Origin: Acidothermaceae bacterium
GTDB lineage: Bacteria; Actinomycetota; Actinomycetes; Acidothermales; Acidothermaceae
NCBI GenBank assembly: GCA_025925185.1
Contig: JAICLV010000085.1
Coordinates: forward strand, 1 to 10,373
Direction: 5' to 3'
Length of the DNA: 10,373 nt
The position numbers were made by a program, and so were the translations under genes. Position 1 is the stretch's first letter; every line of letters begins with the position of its first letter. This document shows positions 1-5,694 of the stretch, one piece after another. The notes beneath the pieces were generated by a model that worked only from the letters and a program-made list of their open reading frames with translations, was not told the DNA's origin and searched no databases.

Positions 1-153
1 GCCCGCGTCCCGATCATCGCGATCACGGCGACCGCCACCACCGAAGACCAGGCGCGCTGCATCGACGCGGGCATGGACGACTACTTGCCGAAGCCGATCA
101 TCATGGAGCGGCTGGCCGAGGTCTTGGGCCATTGGGCGCCGCTCACCCGGTAA
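1..153 (+). CDS. Response-regulator receiver (REC) domain, C-terminal fragment, probable hybrid sensor kinase tail
   Basis: The gene enters from the left edge in frame 1 and ends at TAA 151-153, leaving 50 residues. The visible part reads [10 protein letters not shown], then [12 protein letters not shown], which is the second half of a CheY-like receiver domain: the strand with the conserved switch Thr, then the helix, the [11 protein letters not shown] turn with the conserved Lys, and the last helix. The phospho-accepting Asp lies upstream of the window. The protein stops about 15 residues after the KP motif with no output domain following. This suits a hybrid histidine kinase or a stand-alone receiver better than a DNA-binding regulator. 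The MDDYLPKPI wording is common in hybrid kinases of the BarA/ArcB style, so a hybrid kinase is my first choice. It converges with the HPr gene, with three bases between the stop codons. Confidence 0.85.
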   Translation, partial: ARVPIIAITATATTEDQARCIDAGMDDYLPKPIIMERLAEVLGHWAPLTR

Positions 154-156
154 CCA

Positions 157-423
157 TCACCCGCCGGCGAGCAGCGCCGCCAGCGAAGCGAGGACGTCGT
201 CGGCGCGCTCGCCATCGGCACGCAGCTCCACGTCGTCGCCGCAGGCGACATCAAGAGCGAGGACGGCGAGGATGCTCCGCGCGTCAGCGGACGCGGACGT
301 CGCGTCGTCCGGCTTGGAGATGACGACGGGCAGCCCCGAGGCGACGACGGCTTCGACGAAAACGGCCGCCGGCCGGGCGTGCAGGCCGACCGACGAGGTG
401 ACCCTCACCCTGACGGCGGCCAC
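157..423 (-). CDS. ptsH: HPr-family phosphocarrier protein
   Basis: This encodes an 88-residue protein of normal HPr length. HPr carries phosphate from PTS Enzyme I to sugar-specific EIIA domains in the cytoplasm. The signature VGLHARPA places the phosphorylated His at residue 15, the canonical position. I chose the GTG at 423 because it gives that numbering and has a TGAGGAG ribosome site about nine bases upstream; an upstream GTG at 450 would add nine residues. The region around the usual regulatory Ser46 reads DARSILAVLALDV, with the Ser at residue 50, so the loop before it is a few residues longer than usual. Helix 3 and the C-terminus (DDVLASLAALLAGG) fit HPr. It lies 39 bases downstream of tRNA-Ser on the same strand and shows no clear promoter of its own. 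No Enzyme I or EII gene is in view, so a role in sugar uptake or regulation is inferred. Confidence 0.9.
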   Translation of the reverse strand: MAAVRVRVTSSVGLHARPAAVFVEAVVASGLPVVISKPDDATSASADARSILAVLALDVACGDDVELRADGERADDVLASLAALLAGG

Positions 424-433
424 TCGCGACCAG

Positions 434-439
434 CTCCTC
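434..439 (-). promoter_or_regulatory. Ribosome binding site deciding the HPr start
   Basis: On the minus strand the sequence GAGGAG lies about ten bases before GTG 423. It favours this start over the GTG at 450, which lies upstream of the site. Confidence 0.6.
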
Positions 440-462
440 ACAGCGCCCACCGCACACAGCAG

Positions 463-552
463 CGGAGGCTCCGGGATTTGAACCCGGGAGGGGCGATTAA
501 CCCCAACCGCATTAGCAGTGCGGCGCCATAGACCGGACTAGGCGAAGCCTCC
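463..552 (-). tRNA. tRNA-Ser (anticodon GCU)
   Basis: A 90-base class II tRNA folds on the minus strand. The acceptor pairs GGAGGCT (552-546) with AGCCTCC (470-464), followed by discriminator G, which is typical of serine tRNAs. The anticodon arm is a perfect five-pair stem, CCGCA/TGCGG, around loop CTGCTAA, with anticodon GCT at 516-514. A long variable arm (GGGG, seven-base loop, CCCC) confirms tRNA-Ser. The T arm CCGGG-TTCAAAT-CCCGG is perfect. CCA is not encoded, so it would be added after transcription. It reads AGC/AGU codons. Confidence 0.97.
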
Positions 553-566
553 AGTAGTACTGGAGC

Positions 567-594
567 AGGGTACCGGGTGGGCGCCAACTGTCGC
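567..594 (-). promoter_or_regulatory. Candidate sigma-70-type promoter for tRNA-Ser (and perhaps HPr)
   Basis: On the minus strand, GCGACA (594-589) is separated by 16 bases from TACCCT (572-567). The latter fits the actinobacterial TANNNT -10 pattern. The predicted start would lie roughly eight bases before the tRNA 5' end, as expected for a tRNA promoter. The -35 matches TTGACA at four of six positions. This is read by eye only. Confidence 0.45.
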
Positions 595-618
595 CGCCAC
601 GGTCCAGACTCGGGTGGC

Positions 619-1236
619 ATGACGCAAGGCGATCAAATCACCGTCCGGCCCGCCACCCCCGAACGGTGGCCCGAGCTGGAGAAGTTCTTCGGCCCGTCGG
701 GCGCTTACGGCAACTGCTGGTGCGCCTTCTTCCGGGTCACAACGAAGGAATTCGAGGACGGCTGTCACGAGCGCGGCACGGGCAACCGTGAGCTGCTCAA
801 ACGACTGACCCTCGACGGCGCCGTGCCTGGCCTGCTCGCCTACCTCGACGACCAACCTGTCGGCTGGGTCTCCGTGGCGCCGCGCGAGCAGTACGTCCGC
901 GTGCAGAACTCTCGACTGTTGGGCGCGCCAACTCCGGAGCCGGACGACAACGTGTGGTCGGTCGTCTGCTTCTGGGCGCCGAAACAGCGGCGCGGCCAAG
1001 GCGTCGCCAACCATCTGCTGCGGGGCGCGTTAGACCATGCCTACGCGAATGGCGCCAGCGCGGTCGAGGGGTATCCGGTCGACACCGCGCGCAAGTGGTC
1101 CGGCGCTTCGAGCATCTACCACGGCACGGTCGGCCAGTTCGAACGCGCCGGGTTCACCTTGATACGGCGGCCGAGCGATACCCGCGCGGTCATGCGACAC
1201 GAAAAACCCGCGAGATCTACCCGCCGCAAGGCCTAG
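619..1236 (+). CDS. GNAT-family N-acetyltransferase
   Basis: This encodes a 205-residue cytoplasmic acetyl-CoA-dependent acyltransferase of the GNAT fold; the substrate cannot be read from the sequence. After an N-terminal strand (ITVRPATPERWPELEKFF) comes a GNCWCAFFR segment, found in a GNAT subgroup common in actinobacteria. The acetyl-CoA pyrophosphate loop (motif A) is QRRGQGVANHLL at about residues 123-134, followed by the helix ALDHAYANGASAVEGYPVD. The C-terminal YHGTVGQFERAGF segment is the usual GNAT motif B (strand, helix, then GF). I chose ATG 619, which directly precedes the conserved N-terminal strand; an in-frame upstream start at 577 would add 14 low-complexity residues. No strong ribosome site is visible. 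The gene diverges from tRNA-Ser and is followed ten bases later by the LysE-type exporter gene, so the two are probably co-transcribed with pat. Confidence 0.85.
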   Translation: MTQGDQITVRPATPERWPELEKFFGPSGAYGNCWCAFFRVTTKEFEDGCHERGTGNRELLKRLTLDGAVPGLLAYLDDQPVGWVSVAPREQYVRVQNSRLLGAPTPEPDDNVWSVVCFWAPKQRRGQGVANHLLRGALDHAYANGASAVEGYPVDTARKWSGASSIYHGTVGQFERAGFTLIRRPSDTRAVMRHEKPARSTRRKA

Positions 1237-1246
1237 AGTCGCCGAC

Positions 1247-1903
1247 GTGCTCGCCGCCGCCCTCGCGTTCGCCGTCGCCGCGGCGCTCCTCACGATCACA
1301 CCGGGGCTCGACACCATGTTCGTGGTCCGGACGTCGATCGCGAGCGGCCCGCGCACCGGCATGGTCGGCGGCCTCGGCGTCTGCCTCGGCACCTTGTGCT
1401 GGGCCACCGCGAGCGCGGCAGGCGTCACCGCCATCCTCGTCGCGTCGCAGGCCGCCTACGACACGTTGCGCGTCGTCGGCGCGGTGTATCTCGGCTTCGT
1501 CGGACTGCGCATGCTCTGGCGATCACGTAAAACCGCAACGACGACGAGCATTTCGGACGGCGTGGGCTGGGCGCCGGGGCGCACGTCGTCCGGCTTGGAA
1601 GCTTTTCGCACCGGGCTTTTGACGAACCTGCTCAACCCGAAGGTCGGCGTCTTCTACGTGACGCTGCTGCCGCAGTTCGTGCCGAGGCACGCGCCGGTGT
1701 TCGCGTTCTCGCTGCTACTCGCCTCGATTCACGCGACCGAGGGCATGGCGTGGTTCGGCGTCTTGACCGCGGCGACGACCCGGGTGCGTCGCCTGCTCAG
1801 CCGGTCCGTCGTGAAGCGCTGGCTCGACCGCGCGACGGCGTGCGTGTTCATCGGCTTTGGCGCGCGGCTCGCTCTCGAGGGCGGCCGGCTCGCGCCGCGT
1901 TAG
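1247..1903 (+). CDS. LysE/RhtB-family amino-acid exporter
   Basis: This encodes a 218-residue integral membrane protein of the LysE/RhtB superfamily, which exports amino acids or related small metabolites using the proton-motive force. Length and layout are typical. About six hydrophobic segments can be seen: residues about 2-24, 39-64, 70-91, 124-145, 151-177 and 195-211. The family motif near the end of the first segment reads TPGLDTM (18-24), where most members have TPGPD. The second motif, LLNPKVGVFYVTLLPQF, is at about 128-144 with NPK at 130-132. The start is GTG 1247, ten bases after the GNAT stop. The pat gene begins nine bases downstream. This spacing suggests one transcript for the three genes. 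The neighbouring aminotransferase suggests amino-acid traffic, but the exported compound cannot be told. Confidence 0.88.
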   Translation: MLAAALAFAVAAALLTITPGLDTMFVVRTSIASGPRTGMVGGLGVCLGTLCWATASAAGVTAILVASQAAYDTLRVVGAVYLGFVGLRMLWRSRKTATTTSISDGVGWAPGRTSSGLEAFRTGLLTNLLNPKVGVFYVTLLPQFVPRHAPVFAFSLLLASIHATEGMAWFGVLTAATTRVRRLLSRSVVKRWLDRATACVFIGFGARLALEGGRLAPR

Positions 1904-1912
1904 TGTTCGGGC

Positions 1913-2998
1913 ATGACCGGACCCGTTCCGCGCGCCGACCTGCGCGGCGCACCAACCTATAAGCCCGGACGACGGCCGCCAAGCGCGCAGGACGGTGGGC
2001 AGCGCAGCTTCAAGCTCTCGTCGAACGAGTCGCCGTACCCGCCGCTGCCGAGCGTGCTCGCCGCGATCGCCGAGGCCGCGCAGCAGGCCAACCGCTACCC
2101 CGACCTCGCGGCGACGCCGGTCGTCGAGGCGCTGGCCGCGTCGCTCGACGTGCCCGCGGAGCACATCGTCGTGGGGTGCGGGTCCGTCGGCGTCGCGACC
2201 CAGATCGTCGAGGCGTTCGCCGGGCCGGGTGACGAGGTGCTCTACGCCTGGCGCTCGTTCGAGGCGTACCCGATCATCGTCCAGGTCGCGGGCGCGAGCA
2301 GCGTGCAGGTGCCGCTGACGCCGGCCTCGGCGCACGACCTGCCCGCGATGGCCGCCGCGCTCACCCCGAACACCCGGGTCGTCTTCGTCTGCAATCCCAA
2401 CAACCCCACCGGCACGGCGGTGCGCCGCCCGGAACTGGAGACCTTCCTCGACGCCGTGCCGACCGACTGCCTGGTCGTGCTCGACGAGGCGTACCTCGAG
2501 TTCGTCCGCGACGCCGACGTGCCCAACGGCGTCTCGCTGTACCGCGACCGCCCGAACGTCGCGGTGTTACGCACGTTCTCTAAGGCGTATGGCCTCGCCG
2601 GCCTTCGGGTCGGGTACGCGGTCGCGCACACCCCGGTCGCCGACGCGTTCCGGATCACCAACGTGCCGTTCTCGGTGAGCGCGATCGCGCAGGCCGCCGC
2701 GGCCGCGTCGCTGCTGCCCGCAGCGGAGAAGGAGCTGCTCGAGCGCGTCGACGCCACCGTGGCCGAGCGCGACCGGGTCGGGTCGGCGTTGCGCGCCGGC
2801 GGCTGGCCGGTGCCCGACACGCAGGCCAACTTCGTCTGGCTGCCCACCGGCGACCAGACCGACGAGTTGGCGGCGGCCTGCGAGGCGGCGGGCGTCGTCG
2901 TCCGGCCGTTCTCGGGCGAGGGCACCCGGGTGACGATCGGCGAGCCGGAGGCGAACGACCTGTTCTTGGACGTCGCGCGCAGCGCGTTGCGCCGCTAG
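1913..2998 (+). CDS. pat: Histidinol-phosphate/aromatic amino-acid aminotransferase (Pat/HisC family)
   Basis: This encodes a 361-residue PLP-dependent class I/II aminotransferase of the HisC family. Landmarks in order: the N-terminal substrate loop [15 protein letters not shown] (34-48), ANRYPD (59-64), VGCGSVG (87-93), the NPNNPTG turn (161-167), LDEAY with the PLP-pyridine Asp at 191, and [15 protein letters not shown] with the Schiff-base Lys at 224. The substrate-carboxylate Arg is probably R339 in TRVTIG. The wording [14 protein letters not shown] and [13 protein letters not shown] closely resembles mycobacterial Pat, as I remember it, which prefers aromatic amino acids; canonical HisC often differs there. 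I therefore favour Pat, with histidine biosynthesis or broader amino-acid transamination as alternatives. No other his gene is nearby. The ATG at 1913 follows the exporter stop by nine bases. The branched-chain-type oxo-acid dehydrogenase downstream fits a role in amino-acid breakdown, but this is inference. Confidence 0.92.
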   Translation: MTGPVPRADLRGAPTYKPGRRPPSAQDGGQRSFKLSSNESPYPPLPSVLAAIAEAAQQANRYPDLAATPVVEALAASLDVPAEHIVVGCGSVGVATQIVEAFAGPGDEVLYAWRSFEAYPIIVQVAGASSVQVPLTPASAHDLPAMAAALTPNTRVVFVCNPNNPTGTAVRRPELETFLDAVPTDCLVVLDEAYLEFVRDADVPNGVSLYRDRPNVAVLRTFSKAYGLAGLRVGYAVAHTPVADAFRITNVPFSVSAIAQAAAAASLLPAAEKELLERVDATVAERDRVGSALRAGGWPVPDTQANFVWLPTGDQTDELAAACEAAGVVVRPFSGEGTRVTIGEPEANDLFLDVARSALRR

Positions 2999-3265
2999 TC
3001 TCCGGCGCGCCCCGCTTTGACCTAGCCGAGAGCTAGCCGAAAGATCCCCCGCGTCGGTCATGCCGATGTCCGGTTCGGCTGTCTACGCTTCGTCCTGGCA
3101 CGGCTTCGTGGACCTCCCCTCGCGCCCGGGGTATACCTGCGGCGCGGCCTTCACGTCTGCCGCGACTGACACGCGAGCCGGAATCCCTGCCTGCTCATGT
3201 TTCGGTCGATTTGTGCCGATGCGAAGGCATGTCATTACGCCATTCAGACGCAACCTCGACGCTGA

Positions 3266-3295
3266 GTGACGGAGTGCACACGTTCCGTATAGGGT
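3266..3295 (+). promoter_or_regulatory. Candidate promoter for the repeat-rich surface protein gene
   Basis: GTGACG (3266-3271) is followed after 18 bases by TAGGGT (3290-3295), which fits the TANNNT actinobacterial -10 pattern; the -35 keeps the TGAC core. This would place the transcript start near 3302 and leave a leader of about 45 bases before ATG 3348. Found by eye only. Confidence 0.4.
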
Positions 3296-3332
3296 AGTCC
3301 GCGCGGGCTATCCGCTCGTCCAAAGGGCCCAC

Positions 3333-3339
3333 GGGGAGG
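3333..3339 (+). promoter_or_regulatory. Ribosome binding site deciding the start at 3348
   Basis: GGGGAGG lies eight bases before ATG 3348. A GTG at 3339 overlaps this motif and so is unlikely to be the start. Confidence 0.7.
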
Positions 3340-3347
3340 TGGCCGGC

Positions 3348-4310
3348 ATGAAGCTCTTGGCGCTGTTCAAGCTGCCTTCCGCGCTCGCCGCGACCTCCAC
3401 CAAGACCGTGGTCACCGCCGCGCTGCTCGCCGGAGTCACCTCGGCGGCGACCGCGAGCGTCGTCGTGATCGGGTCCAGCGCCATCTCGCCGACCCAGCGC
3501 AACGTCGCCACCGCGCCGGGGGGCGGGTTCCTCGTCACGACGACGCCTGGCACCACGCCGCTCATCGTCGTCCCGAAGAGCTCGGCCTCGGGCCACGGTG
3601 GATCGTCCGGCTCACCGACGGCGGCATCGTCGTCCGCGTCGTCGTCGTCCGCGTCTCCGAGCGTCAGCCCGTCTGCGACCGAGCCACCGTTCGGCCCTCC
3701 GCCGCCGCACGTCGTGGTGATCGACAACCCCGCCCCGACGACCTCGTCGGGTTCGCCGGCCCAGCCGCCCACGTCCACGCCGTCGTCGCCTTCGCCGAGC
3801 CCGTCGCCGTCCGTCTCGCCGACGCCGCCCGCGCGACCGGCCGCGCCGTCGCCGAACCCGTCGGCCAAGCCGACGCCAAAGCCGACCCCCACGCCAACGC
3901 CTACGCCGACGCCCGGCAAGCCCGCATGCGGCACCTTCACCGCCGACCAGATCGCGTGGGCGGCGCACGAGATCGGCGTCAGCCAAGGCGCGCTCAAGTC
4001 GGCGCTCAAGGCTCATCCGGCGGCGGTCTGCTGCCTGCCGCACCCGACCAAGGAATGCCACCCCGACAAGGCCGAGCTCGCCAAGCTCGCCAAGCAGGTG
4101 GCGGCGCTCGCCCACCAGGCCGCCCACGACAAGTCCACCGCCGCGGACAAGGACAAGGGCAAGTCCACGAGCGACGACAAGGGCAAGGGCGCCGACTCCG
4201 CCGACCACGGCAAGCGACACGACACCGGCCGCAACACCGGCCACGACAACGGCCACGACAACGGCCATAGCAACGGCCACAGCAAGCCGGGCTGCGGGCG
4301 GGCGCGCTGA
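3348..4310 (+). CDS. Secreted or membrane-anchored low-complexity protein with Ser/Pro/Thr stalk and Gly-His-Asp-Asn tail
   Basis: This is a 320-residue protein that I do not recognise as a named family. The N-terminus (MKLLALFKLP) leads into a hydrophobic segment at about 20-43, which is either a signal peptide or a membrane anchor. Residues about 75-190 are a Ser-, Pro- and Thr-rich stalk ending in a run of Pro-Thr pairs (175-189), like the wall-spanning linkers of actinobacterial surface proteins. Next is a small, probably helical segment, about 194-265, with TADQIAWAAHEIGVSQGALKSAL (written here only as a landmark; 198-220) and the cluster VCCLPHPTKECHPDK. The tail is rich in Lys, Asp, Gly and His and ends with four GHxN/K repeats. 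Cysteines are at 194, 228, 229, 237 and 316, so disulfides or metal binding are possible. It has its own ribosome site and promoter candidate and separates pat from the bkd operon. The function is unknown; a cell-wall or metal-related role is speculation. Confidence 0.8.
   Translation: MKLLALFKLPSALAATSTKTVVTAALLAGVTSAATASVVVIGSSAISPTQRNVATAPGGGFLVTTTPGTTPLIVVPKSSASGHGGSSGSPTAASSSASSSSASPSVSPSATEPPFGPPPPHVVVIDNPAPTTSSGSPAQPPTSTPSSPSPSPSPSVSPTPPARPAAPSPNPSAKPTPKPTPTPTPTPTPGKPACGTFTADQIAWAAHEIGVSQGALKSALKAHPAAVCCLPHPTKECHPDKAELAKLAKQVAALAHQAAHDKSTAADKDKGKSTSDDKGKGADSADHGKRHDTGRNTGHDNGHDNGHSNGHSKPGCGRAR
3870..3914 (+). repeat. Pro-Thr dipeptide repeat in the stalk of the surface protein
   Basis: Residues 175-189 alternate Pro with Thr (one Lys), encoded by a six-base period of CCN-ACN codons. 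Third positions vary (CCG, CCA, CCC, CCT), which suggests selection on the protein rather than a recent DNA expansion. Confidence 0.75.
4227..4286 (+). repeat. 12-base tandem repeat encoding Gly-His-Asp/Ser-Asn units
   Basis: Five 12-base units run in frame: GGCCGCAACACC (4227), GGCCACGACAAC (4239), the same again (4251), GGCCATAGCAAC (4263) and GGCCACAGCAAG (4275). Two adjacent units are identical, which suggests fairly recent slippage. They encode the His-rich tail of the surface protein. Confidence 0.85.
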
Positions 4311-4329
4311 CCCAGCGGGGATGACCACT

Positions 4330-4347
4330 GGCCCGCACGGACGGGCC
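4330..4347 (+). terminator. Weak hairpin after the surface protein gene
   Basis: GGCCCG (4330-4335), a six-base loop and CGGGCC (4342-4347) form a perfect six-pair GC stem 20 bases past the stop codon, followed by GTTATCT. There is no real T run, so termination is plausible but not established; actinobacterial terminators often lack the T run. Confidence 0.4.
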
Positions 4348-4405
4348 GTTATCTGCGACGATGGGCCCGACGGCTCTCATCGGACGACGTTTACCGACTG
4401 ACCCG

Positions 4406-4420
4406 ACGATCCGCCATCGT
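4406..4420 (+). promoter_or_regulatory. Small inverted repeat upstream of the bkd operon, possible operator
   Basis: ACGAT, five bases, ACGAT-complement ATCGT form a perfect 5-5-5 dyad about 140 bases before the E1 alpha start. Branched-chain oxo-acid dehydrogenase operons are often controlled by Lrp-type or other dyad-binding regulators. The match is short and may be chance. Confidence 0.2.
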
Positions 4421-4544
4421 GGTCCTCGCGGACTCCTGGTCGACGTCGCGTGCCCGCCTCGGCGAAGCCCGCGATCCTCCGGCCCGGACGACGTGGGCGA
4501 TCGCGATCCGGTCCCGACCGCGAGGGACCCTCGCGTCGGCGAGC

Positions 4545-4552
4545 AGGAGGAG
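4545..4552 (+). promoter_or_regulatory. Ribosome binding site deciding the E1 alpha start
   Basis: AGGAGGAG ends eight bases before GTG 4561. It is the strongest such site in the window and argues for this GTG over ATG 4585, which has no comparable site. Confidence 0.75.
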
Positions 4553-4560
4553 TGGCACGA

Positions 4561-5694
4561 GTGGTTGCAGCATCGAGTATCGACATGGCAGCAAACCCGA
4601 ACTTCGTCCAGCTGCTCACCCCAGAAGGGCAACGGCTGGAAAACCCCGAATACCCGCTCGACATCACACCCGAAGAAGTCCGCAGCCTGTACCGCGACCT
4701 CGCGCTGGTGCGCCGCTTCGACGTCGAGGCGACCGCCCTGCAGCGTCAGGGCGAGCTCGGCATCTGGGCGCAACTGCTCGGGCAGGAAGCCGCGCAGATC
4801 GGCTCGGGTCGGGCGTTGGCGCCCGGCGACATGGTGTTCCCGACCTATCGCGAGCACGGAGTCGCCTGGTGTCGCGGCATCGCGCCGGAGAAACTGCTCG
4901 AGCTGTTCCGCGGCGTCAACTTCGGCGGCTGGGATCCCAAAGCGCACAACTTCTCGCTCTACACGATCGTCATCGGGGCGCAGACGTTGCACGCCACCGG
5001 TTACGCGATGGGTATACAACGCGACGGCGCCGAGGACGCCGTCATCGTCTACTTCGGCGACGGCGCGAGCAGCGAGGGCGACGTCGCCGAGTCGTTCATC
5101 TTCGCCGCGTCGTACAACGCACCGGTCGTGTTCTTCTTGCAGAACAACCAGTGGGCCATCTCGGTGCCCGAGGAGCGGCAGTCGCGCATCCCGCTGTTCC
5201 GCCGCGCGCACGGCTTCGGCTTTCCCGGCGTGCGGGTCGACGGCAACGACGTGCTGGCCTGCCTCGCGGTTACCCGCAAGGCGCTGCAACGCGCGCGCGA
5301 GGGGCAGGGCCCGTTCCTCATCGAAGCGTTCACCTACCGCATGGGCGCGCACACGACGTCCGACGACCCCACCCGCTACCGGCTCGAAAGCGAGCTCGAG
5401 ACCTGGAAGCTGCGCGACCCGATCGAGCGAGTGAAGGCGTACCTCTCGCGCGGCGGCTTCGCCGACTCGTCGTTCTTCGACGCGATCGACGCCGAGGGCG
5501 ACGAGCTCGCCGCCCGGGTGCGCGCGGCCTGCCTTTCGATGCCAGAGCCCGAACCGCTCGACATCTTCAACCAGGCTTACGCGGGCGGCTCGCCGCTCGT
5601 CGACGAGGAACGCGCGACGTTCGAGGAGTACCTCGCCGGGTTTGACGACAACCTCGCGAGCGAGTCTGCCGCCGTTGAAGCGGGGGGCCGCTGA
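4561..5694 (+). CDS. bkdA: 2-oxoacid dehydrogenase E1 alpha subunit (branched-chain type)
   Basis: This encodes a 377-residue alpha subunit of the thiamine-diphosphate-dependent E1, which decarboxylates a 2-oxo acid and passes the acyl group to the lipoyl arm of E2. Visible landmarks: RRFDVEATALQRQGELGIWAQ with GQEAAQIG (about 51-81), FPTYREHG (93-100), and the thiamine-diphosphate motif starting GDG at 166-168 and closing NN at 195-196, about 30 residues apart as usual. The flexible loop YRMGAHTTSDDPTRYR follows at about 259-274. QNNQWAIS, VDGNDVLA and HTTSDDPTRYR resemble actinobacterial BkdA more than the classical pyruvate enzyme, but a pyruvate or mixed substrate cannot be excluded. GTG 4561 is chosen on its AGGAGGAG site; ATG 4585 would give a protein eight residues shorter. 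Its TGA shares one base with the E1 beta ATG, so the subunits are likely translated in step. Confidence 0.93.
   Translation: MVAASSIDMAANPNFVQLLTPEGQRLENPEYPLDITPEEVRSLYRDLALVRRFDVEATALQRQGELGIWAQLLGQEAAQIGSGRALAPGDMVFPTYREHGVAWCRGIAPEKLLELFRGVNFGGWDPKAHNFSLYTIVIGAQTLHATGYAMGIQRDGAEDAVIVYFGDGASSEGDVAESFIFAASYNAPVVFFLQNNQWAISVPEERQSRIPLFRRAHGFGFPGVRVDGNDVLACLAVTRKALQRAREGQGPFLIEAFTYRMGAHTTSDDPTRYRLESELETWKLRDPIERVKAYLSRGGFADSSFFDAIDAEGDELAARVRAACLSMPEPEPLDIFNQAYAGGSPLVDEERATFEEYLAGFDDNLASESAAVEAGGR

Larger units (their letters stand above)
2999..3347. other. 350-base intergenic region between pat and the repeat-rich surface protein
   Basis: I see no convincing gene here. A 69-codon open frame at 3060-3269 lacks a ribosome site and recognisable content. 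The region holds a short stem just after pat (CTAGC, five-base loop, GCTAG, 3022-3036) without a T run, an eight-base palindrome GGTATACC at 3130-3137, and a promoter candidate at 3266-3295. Its base composition looks somewhat less GC-rich than the flanking genes. I could not match it to a riboswitch class. Confidence 0.6.

Noticed and set aside
132..323. Arg-rich 63-codon plus-strand frame opposite the HPr gene
   Set aside because: Antisense to a confident HPr gene and low-complexity Arg/Ala content.
463..552. tRNA-Ser as an integration site for a mobile element
   Set aside because: I found no integrase, no direct repeat of the tRNA 3' end elsewhere in the window, and the flanking genes look like core genes.
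3060..3269. 69-codon open frame in the pat downstream spacer
   Set aside because: No ribosome site, no conserved wording, and composition like a chance frame.
3308..4009. Gly/Val/Asp-rich minus-strand open frame opposite the Ser/Pro/Thr stalk
   Set aside because: The GVGVGVG pattern is the mirror of the Pro-Thr codon repeat. The plus strand has the ribosome site, signal-like start and sensible domain order.
3870..4286. CRISPR array in the repeat-rich region
   Set aside because: The repeats are short, contiguous, in frame and without spacers. They are protein low-complexity repeats.
4006..5352. 448-codon open frame on the minus strand across the surface protein and E1 alpha genes
   Set aside because: It is antisense to two well-supported genes, its translation is Arg/Ala-rich with no recognisable motif, and GC-rich codon use on the plus strand creates such frames.
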